Shown here: in pieces, positions 56,226 through 64,000 of the stretch
Numbering within the stretch: the stretch's first letter is position 1
Layout of the letters: every line of letters starts with the position of its first letter
Assembly (NCBI GenBank): GCA_900073065.1
Contig: FJOG01000016.1
Span: forward strand, 852,461-916,460
DNA: 64,000 nt
Reading direction: 5' to 3'
From: Phialocephala subalpina
Lineage: Eukaryota > Ascomycota > Leotiomycetes > Helotiales > Mollisiaceae
Made by a program: the position numbers and the translations under genes
Notes under the pieces: model-generated
The model's database searches: none
What the model was told of the DNA's origin: nothing
Seen by the model: the letters and a program-made list of their open reading frames with translations, nothing else

Positions 56226-59200
56226 ATGGCGTCAAGTTGTCTCGCGAGTAGCGATAATACATTTGGCCCTATCGTCCAAGGATGTCGTTCAAACTTCGAC
56301 TTCACGCTCCTTTTCGAGCAAAGCATTCTCTCCATCGCACCAGCAGCATTGTTCCTTCTAGCAGCTCCTCCGCGATTGTCTAGACTCTTGAAGAGAAATA
56401 AAAAGACGATTCCGAATCACTATCGTATCTCTAAAGCTGTATGTACCTTCTTCAGATCGAGAATTGAGCTGATTGTGTTCGGATCACGTGCCTCTTCCTT
56501 ACTGGCATTCAGTTGGGCTTGTTGATATGTTGGAGCAGATATCGAGTGACGCGAGCCACGGTACCGTCGGCTGTACTGTCCTTCTTAGCTTCTGTGGTCG
56601 TCCTGTTTCTCTCCAGATTTGAGCACAGTCGAGCTGTCAGACCATCATCGTTGCTTATCGCCTACCTCCTGGTTTCAGTCGCTTTCGATGCTGTTCAAGT
56701 TCGGACTTTGTTTCTCAGGCACGATGAAAGTTCCATTCTCGGTTTATTCACGACAAGTGTGGCCCTCAAACTCATTCTTCTCTTGTTCGAAAGCATGAAC
56801 AAGCGGCGCTATCTGCGAGCTCCATATAATAGTTACCCACCAGAATCGACAAGTGGACTCTTCGGCAGAAGTTTCTTTTGGTGGCTGAACCCCATGCTTG
56901 CAACTGGATTCCGTACATTGATGACTTTGGATGATCTCTTCGTTCCAGATAAGGCTCTTCAATCCGAACCACTGGGCGAGCAGATGAAGAAGTCGTGGAA
57001 TAAGTGTGCGTCACATGTTTCTATTCACATGAGCTTCAGGACTAATCGATTCAGATCGCTCTTCTGGCAGATGGGCTCTTACTTATGCCATATTTCACTC
57101 TCTGAGATACTCCTTGGCTATGATCGTCTTTCCTCGTCTGTGTCTGATTGGATTCAATTATGCTCAGCCATTCCTCATCAGTTCAGCCATCGACTACGTC
57201 TCACTGCCTCCAAGCGCTCAAAACAAGAATGATGGTTATGGATTGATTGGTGCCACCGCTCTGATATATCTGGGTATCACAGTATGTTTCCACCTCCCCG
57301 TTGAATGCTACATGGGATTCTCACACAAATCAGTTCTGCACAACACATTACCAGCATCAGATTTACCGCTCGTGCACTCAGTTCAGAGGCGGGATGATTG
57401 CACTGATTTACGATAAGACACTCACGATGCAAGCTGGGATCGCCGATGAGTCTCGGTCTTTGACGCTCATGGGTACCGACATTGATCGACTCGTGGTCAG
57501 CCTTGATTCTCTTTGTGAGGCAGTTCCGAGAGTCATTGAGCTTAGCATTGGCATCTGGTTGCTGGCAATAAAGCTGGGCTGGGCCTGTGTCGCTCCTATC
57601 GTCATCGTTATCAGTAGGTCGTTTCTTCTCCCAGCCCTGAAATCCATAACCTGACAAGTTCCAGTCTCGATCATGGCCTCTAGCAGGGTAACAAAACTCG
57701 TTGGTCCCAGACAACGACAATGGGTTGCAGCAATTCAACGTAGAGTCTCAATGACTTCATCCATGCTGGGCTCCATGAAGAGTGTGAAGATGATGGGCCT
57801 GTCTAATATCCTCACCGATACCTTACAAGATCAGAGAGTTCGCGAGCTCGACCTGTCGAAGCACTTTAGAGTCATGGGCTTGTGGCGAATGATGTTATGT
57901 GAGCACCTTCCCCTCCATGTCGGAGCTAGGATACTGACCTCGCAGCTTTCCTTCCCCAAATCGTTGGGCCTCTTGCGACATTCATCATCTATGCAATTCA
58001 AGCATCCGCGAACGGTTCTCCTCGGCTGAACAACAGCGCCACGTTCACATCGTTGTCGATCATCAGCCTCTTGACGACTCCAGCTTCAGACTTCCTGATG
58101 TCCTTACCGTTGGTCGGCATGAGTACAGGCTGTCTTGACAGAATTCAAAACTTTCTGCTGAATGAGGAATGTGAAGATAGAAGAGTGATTACCGAGAGAC
58201 GCCTTATCACCCCCGATTCTTCGACAAACATTGAAAGTGGCATCGAGTTGCAGGACATGGGTAGCAAAGGGACACCAGACAACATAGCTCTATCCGTGCA
58301 GAATATCACCATTCGTCCCGCCTTGAAGGCTCCACCTGCACTTCACGACATCAGCTTTTCCGCCCCTCGAGGTTCCTTGACTATGATCATTGGGGTCGTC
58401 GGTTCGGGCAAGTCTACGCTGCTCAAAGCTCTTGTCGGAGAGCTACCTTATGATATTGGATCCATTTCAGCGCAATCGCAAGATTCAGCCTACTGCAGTC
58501 AGACCCCGTGGCTTCAGAATGCAAGCGTTCGGAATATCATCTGCGGTCCTGCGAGTGCTGAGATAGATGAACAATGGTATAGGACAGTCATGCATGCATG
58601 TGCGTTAGACCATGATATTCTCGACTTACCAGACCAGGATGATACTCTCATCGGTAGTCGCGGGGTCACCCTCAGTGGTGGCCAGAAACAGCGACTGGTA
58701 AGACGCAAAGCATTCTCTTCGGAACATCGCAAAGCTGACACATGTAGGCACTCGCGAGAGCAGTATATGCCCGACGAAGTCTGGTAGTTCTCGACGACGA
58801 CCTCAGCGCCATTGATGCTGCAACCGAGCATCTGATTGTGGAACGACTGTTTGGCAATCGAGGTCTTTTCAGAAAGCTGCGAACTACAGTTGTTCTGGCG
58901 ACGCATGCAAGTGAGTGCAATCAGCACCAGATATTAACTCTCTGACTGACATTCTCTTCCTCCCAAAGTCCGACATCTTCCTCTTGCAGACAGCATTATT
59001 GCCTTGGGGGGAAATGGGAGATTGCTCGAACAAGGCACTTTTGAGCAACTCCGGGCCCAAGGTGGATTCGTCAGCAACCTGATCATCCATCCTGGTGCTC
59101 TGGAAAAGGAGAAAATCCCAGGTGCACAAGGGAAAGCCCTCGCTGCCAAAACAACACCTGTTCAGCAACCTCCCGATGCAAGCGATTTGACGAGAAGGAT

Positions 59201-61166
59201 TGGCGATATTTCCGTCTACAAATATTACTTCAAGTCGATTGGATGGAAGGTCGTCACGGCAAATCTCGTGGCATCTTTCGTCTATATGCTTGGAAGGGGA
59301 ATCCCGCGTAAGTCCCTTGATCCCACGTCCTACGTAGAGATGATATTGACAATCCCATAGCACTCTGGTTGGCTTGGTATGCGGATGGCGCTATAACGAG
59401 TCTCACTCTATTCTCAGTCATATACGCTACTGCTGCAATTGTTGCCCTTCTGGCTTCTTCCTTGGTTCTCTAGTAAGCCCCGCCTCCTATCAAGCATTGT
59501 GGAGCTTTGCCTGACCTGATCAGTACCTTGTACATGGAAATTACTCCCCGATCTGGAGCCAAGCTACACAAGATCCTTCTGAACTCTGTGATGCGAGCAC
59601 CGCAATCCTTCTTTGATAAAACCGACTCGGGCATCATCCTCAATCGTTTTAGTCAAGACATGACGTTGATTGATGGGAGCCTTCCCGCAGCTGCAGTCAT
59701 GGCTTCTTCTGGTAACCCCCACCACCGATTTACCTTTCCGAACTAATCTTCCTAGCCGGCCTCCAAATCCTGGCACAGTTTGCCTTGATTGCGCTTGGAT
59801 CAAACTACATGGCCATCTCCTGTCCAATCCTGATCGTCGCAGCATATTTCCTCCAGAAGTTCTACCTGCGGACGTCACGACAGATGCGATTTCTCGACCT
59901 TGAATGCAAGAGTCCCCTCTTCACGCATTTCACCGAGACTCTCGAGGGACTTTCCACTATTCGCGCGTTCGGCTGGCAGAAACACTTTGCGGAAGAAAAT
60001 ATCAAGCGTCTCGACACTTCTCAACGACCTTACTATCTTCTTTACTGCATCCAAAGATGGCTCAATTTGGTTCTCCTGTTGATTGTCGGTGTGATGGCAA
60101 CGGCTGTAATGGCACTGGCTACCAATCTTCACGGCAGCACAAGTGGAGGTCGACTTGGAATTTCACTCAGCTCGATTGTCATGTTTAATGCGTATCTTGC
60201 GCTGTTTATGCAGTTCTGGACACAGCTGGAAACATCGCTCGGTGCCGTGGCTCGTGTGAAAGGTTTTGAGGAAAGTACTGAGTCTGAACACAAGGAGCAG
60301 GAGACTTTTGAACCTCCTGAGAACTGGCCAACGCGAGGTGAGATCGAGCTCAAGAATGTGTCTGCATCTTATGGGTACGTGAATCTCACCTGATAAATGG
60401 AATTGAGCTGATGAATCTGCTAGCGATGTGCCTGCTCTACGAAACGTCACCTTCACCATCAAACCCGGAGAAAAGATTGGCATCTGCGGCCGAACAGGAA
60501 GGTATGTCAACCCCCACCCTCTCACCATCAACACACACTAACCCGCACAGCGGAAAATCCACCCTCCTCTCCGTCCTCCTCCGCCTCGTCGACATGACAG
60601 CCGGCACTATAAAAATCGATAACCTCGACCTCTCCCTCCTCCCCCGAGAAACCATCCGCTCACGAATAACCGCCATCCCTCAAGACCCCTTCATCCTCGC
60701 CGGCTCTGTCCGTCTAAACGCAGACCCTACCTCCACCTCTTCCGACTCCGACATCATCACCGCTCTCACGAAAGTGAATCTCTGGCCCCTTCTTTCCTCT
60801 CGGGGTGGGTTGGATGCCGATATGTCAGCCAACCCTCTCTCTCAAGGCCAACAGCAGATTTTCTGTCTTGCGAGAGCGATGCTTAGGTCTGGCAACGGGA
60901 CTGAAGATGGTGGGAATAGAATTTTAGTTCTAGATGAAGCGACGAGTAATGTGGACGCGGAGACGGATAAGTTGATGCAGAAATTGGTAAGGGAGGAGTT
61001 TGGGAAGTATACTATTTTGACGGTGGCACATAGACTGGATACTATTTTAGATGCGGATAGGGTTGTTGTTATGGAGGGGGGAAGGGTGGTGGAGATGGGG
61101 AGTCCCTCAGAGTTGTTGAAGATGGATGACTCAACTTTTAGAACGCTGAGGGGAAGGAGTGAGTAA
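56226..61166 (+). CDS. ABCC-type multidrug transporter (full-length, two TMD-NBD halves), thirteen exons
   Basis: Thirteen exons join in frame to about 1,437 aa: 56226-56438, 56513-57005, 57055-57281, 57334-57613, 57665-57898, 57946-58697, 58748-58910, 58969-59307, 59361-59472, 59524-59711, 59756-60374, 60424-60501 and 60551-61166. An N-terminal membrane segment is followed by TMD1 with the family motif Arg-Gly-Gly-Met-Ile-Ala-Leu-Ile-Tyr-Asp-Lys. NBD1 has Walker A Gly-Ser-Gly-Lys-Ser-Thr, signature Leu-Ser-Gly-Gly-Gln and Walker B ending Leu-Asp-Asp-Asp. The exact catalytic Glu is replaced by Asp, a normal feature of ABCC NBD1. NBD2 has Gly-Arg-Thr-Gly-Ser-Gly-Lys-Ser, signature Leu-Ser-Gln-Gly-Gln and Leu-Asp-Glu-Ala-Thr-Ser. 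It should export drugs, metabolites or conjugates across the plasma or vacuolar membrane. Confidence 0.9.
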
Positions 61167-61492
61167 GTGAGGCTGGTCTTTGGATGTCACCATCATCATC
61201 TCGGGAGGAAGGGTACTCTGGGAGGCAGTGAAAGTCACAAGTAAATGAGGGGCAATCTGGTCACGCGTTAACTCTTGTCCTCCTTCATTTATTGACTTCT
61301 CAGCACCACTTGCGCCCGTCAACTTGATCGTGATAGAGTTAAAGTGTTTCTTTGTGTATAAAGTGTGCGTCTCTATCAATATTGGTTGAGTTTTGGGCAT
61401 GATCGCCTGTCATTTCCCTGTATGTTTTCCTGGTCACAATGTCCGAGGCTCGATGGTTTGAGTGGTCAGACAACATACGAGACATCGAGATT
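61167..61492. other. Intergenic region between convergent genes
   Basis: About 330 bases between the ends of the ABC transporter and Zn2Cys6 genes. It holds both 3' ends and nothing else recognisable. Confidence 0.35.
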
Positions 61493-63783
61493 TCAATGTG
61501 TGAAAGTCCAGGTATCCGAGGTATTGCCAGTCTCGGCAGAGAGCCACTCGAAACTATTAGCGAAAGCGAAATCCATCAATCCAGAAAATTCATCGGACTC
61601 CATCGTCGAAAATATGGTATCTGGTTGTAACAAATTATCCTGCTCCAGTGAGCTCCCATTGAGGTCAAGATGTTCTAGGCTCTGTTCCGCCGACATATCC
61701 GCAGATTGGGCGGGGCCGTTGCTGCGACTGATCAGAAAATCGGCTTTGGCGACAAGGTCTCGAGCCAATGCAGCTGCACTGGCTGCCATTGCGCACTGTT
61801 TCCCAAAGGACTCAAGGACTTCCACGACCGTGTCCATCGATTCCCGTACCATAGTCGTGTACTCGTGGTGCGGGTACGCGAGGATGAATCCAACAGTTGA
61901 GAGTGTGGCGTTCCATTGCCATTGAAAAGCTTCACGCCAGCCGTGCACAATCTCTGTTTCGTGCAACGTCTGATGCATGATGGTGGTGATTGCCATAGCG
62001 TGTTCGATGCACTTGATAGAGTTGCGCTCAGCTTTTGGCATTGAGCTGTGGTCGAAGGGTGTGAAGCAGATGAATGGTCGATAGAGATTCATCATTAGGT
62101 TGTGGTAGAGGAGTTCGAGGTATACTCGTTGCCTTTGCAGCCATAGGGATGCGAAGAGTCCGACTTCCAGAGAGGAGTGATCTGTAGAGAATGGTTCGCC
62201 TTCATCTTTCCTTTTAGTCTTCAGGCCATCGGGAACGTTGTCTCGCCATTCTTTCATCCGCTTGATCTCATGAGTGAGAGAATCGGCAGAGGTTTCGAGT
62301 ATATGGTGGCTGTTACACAGAGTTTCTCCAGGATGCTCTCTCAACAGGTCAGCGCATCTGTCGTTCCACGAAGCGTAGGTTGCTTGAGCCGCTAGGATCA
62401 ATTTCACCAATTGGATTCCGTAAGTAAGCCAAGTGACATCTTGATCGACAGGAGCAAATTCCGATCCAGACGTTGCAGCCAATTCATGATCGTCGGCTGG
62501 AAGACTGCATGTCATGTGCGCGAGCTGAGCTGATATCGGACGTCCAAGTTTGAGGCACGTCTTGCTCTCAACTGCATAGAGAGTCCACCATATCCTTTTT
62601 CGTAACTCGCACTGTGATCTGGGAATGCTTTTTGGGGCCTCCAAGTGGAGTCCGAGGATGTGAGCTGTCCGTATAGCTACAGCCAAGGTCGTATGAGCCA
62701 TGTTCTGGAACGACGCATTGCAGAGATATACCACTGAGAGGATGTGGCATTGCAAGGTTGAGATGGATGGGCTCTCGAGTTCAGCAGTCAACAATGTCTG
62801 ACATCTGTGGTAGTACCAACGACCAGCGATGGTGGCATCATGCACATCGATGTTGGTTTTAGTCTCGGTGTTGGGGCCTTTGCGATTGATGAATGCCACG
62901 CCGTATTGCATGCATATCGCCAAGACAATGTCCACGAGAGCTGAAGGTTTGCGAGAGTGTGATCCAGGAGCCCATAGGGATTTGTAGTGTGCCTTGAACT
63001 CGGCTTCGTTGAGTATCTGATAGGTGCAGTGATAAGACTGCCAGAACATGTCGAGGAAGTACTCCTCCTGAAGTCCGGTCAAGTACTCCTCGCGAGCTGA
63101 TGCATCTGTAGTCCAAGTGTTGTCCTCAAGGATCACTTTCTTGGAGTAGATTGGACTGGCGAAAGTTCTACTCATGGAGTTTGGGAGCAAATGGTCGTCT
63201 AAAATAGGAACATGGATCGCGGAACGGAGGTAGGTGCTCATTTGTCCGATGAAGTAGAAGGAGGATGACGGTCCATACCATTGGGTTTGTTGAGATCGTG
63301 CTGTTCGTGTATATATCCCTTCCCCACACACCTTACTCCCCTCAATCGGCTCAGAGGAGTCTAATTCCTGGGACAAGAGTGAATTGCTATCCAGACCAAG
63401 TGAACCCAATGGTTTAGAAATGCTCTGAAGTTGATCTCGCTCTTCGAGCTGCCCTTCTAATTCTTTGATTTTCGCTCTGAGGCTTTCGATTTCTCTAATG
63501 CGAGTCAGTACCAATCGACTCTGACAAACTCGGGGCGGTGGGACCTGAATGCTTGCGGCAGTGTTCGTGCTTCATTAGCCCTCTTGTTGCTGCATTGCCC
63601 ACCTCGGCTGTGGCAGTTCTTGCATGGATAGTTACTATCACATTTGATGCGATGTACACGACACCAATCACAAGCCCTCGCGACCTGGACTCGTTTGCTT
63701 TTCCGAGGCGCGCTGAGGCTCGGAGTTGCTCCGGTGGATTTTGGTCGTGTGGGTTGCGACTTGCCAACAAATGTGGTGAACAT
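61493..63783 (-). CDS. Zn2Cys6 transcription factor with fungal-specific regulatory domain
   Basis: Exon 1 is 63783-63545 and exon 2 is 63494-61493; a 50-nt GTCC...TAG intron lies between Ala-Phe-Arg and Glu-Ile-Glu. The join restores a coiled coil after the DNA-binding domain and gives about 746 aa. The binuclear cluster is complete with CX2CX6CX5CX2CX6C spacing, starting Ala-Cys-Asp-Trp-Cys. A leucine-rich dimerisation helix follows (Ile-Glu-Ser-Leu-Arg-Ala-Lys-Ile), then a fungal transcription-factor domain near residues 200-500 with Phe-Trp-Gln-Ser-Tyr. The C-terminus is acidic. Such proteins activate nearby genes or distant regulons. Its 3' end faces that of the ABC transporter, so they do not share a promoter. 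Confidence 0.88.
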
Positions 63784-64000
63784 CGTGACCGGAACTATCG
63801 ATACGGTTGACGGAGTGAGAATTCAATGAATCACTGTGTTGGTATGATCCAGCGATCTCGAGACAAGTTGAAGCGGGGTTAGTCAGAGGACTGGCTTATC
63901 ACCGCAGCGTCGGATTTAAGATGCTCGCTTGGCCAGGGCAGGGGATAGGGGTCTCAGTTTCCTCGCAGGCACCACCCAAGTGTCGTGTTTGCTTCCTAAT

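Noticed and set aside
1..64000. A biosynthetic gene cluster built around the acyltransferase, monooxygenase and transporter
   Set aside because: These genes are far apart and no backbone enzyme (PKS, NRPS, terpene cyclase) is present in the window.

Overview
The window looks like nuclear DNA of a filamentous ascomycete (Pezizomycotina; a leotiomycete is my best guess, by inference only). Most genes carry several short GT-AG introns. The families are typical of that group: a Zn2Cys6 regulator with a fungal transcription-factor domain, a fungal rhodopsin-domain membrane protein, a sedolisin protease, a GH16 glucanase, a BAHD-type acyltransferase and an ABCC transporter. The left edge (1-385) is extremely AT-rich and there is a small transposon island at 46.4-48.4 kb. 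Differences between repeat copies are nearly all transitions, as repeat-induced point mutation (RIP) would leave. No rRNA, CRISPR array or convincing tRNA was seen.

Layout. 1-12.6 kb is gene-poor: a cytidine-deaminase-fold protein (1193-1857), a BAHD acyltransferase (2659-4215), a 4-kb stretch without a recognisable gene, a small conserved-looking membrane protein (8275-8523), a decayed P450-reductase tail (8739-9101) and a hypothetical protein (9461-10279). 12.6-25.6 kb holds a five-exon C2H2-type protein, a ten-exon rhodopsin-domain membrane protein on the minus strand, a secreted type-B carboxylesterase, and an IPT plus ankyrin protein resembling Mga2/Spt23 with an unusual membrane tail. 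26.2-36.2 kb is enzyme-rich: a flavin monooxygenase, a DAO-family oxidoreductase, a TMEM19/DUF92 membrane protein and a secreted amidase, with two decayed genes between them. 36.4-45.0 kb is dominated by a giant coiled-coil protein (about 2,535 aa) with a recurring cysteine motif, next to a small TPR-like protein that resembles its C-terminal domain. 46.4-48.4 kb contains two related terminal-inverted-repeat elements with 9-bp target duplications, one of them carrying a nested element with an 8-bp duplication. 49-64 kb holds a frameshifted GPI-type GH16 enzyme, a sedolisin, an epimerase/reductase pseudogene, a 13-exon ABCC transporter and a convergent Zn2Cys6 regulator.

How they fit together. 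There is no classical biosynthetic cluster, since no PKS, NRPS or terpene synthase is present. The extracellular hydrolases (carboxylesterase, amidase, GH16, sedolisin) suggest saprotrophic or plant-associated nutrition. The transporter and regulator at the right edge could form a drug-efflux unit. Several genes are broken by frameshifts, and two have in-frame TAA codons where CAA is expected, so the accessory part of this region appears to be decaying. The most unusual observations are the cysteine-periodic coiled-coil giant with its TPR-like neighbour, the Mga2-like gene whose C-terminus depends on a 35-nt intron, and the nested transposon island.
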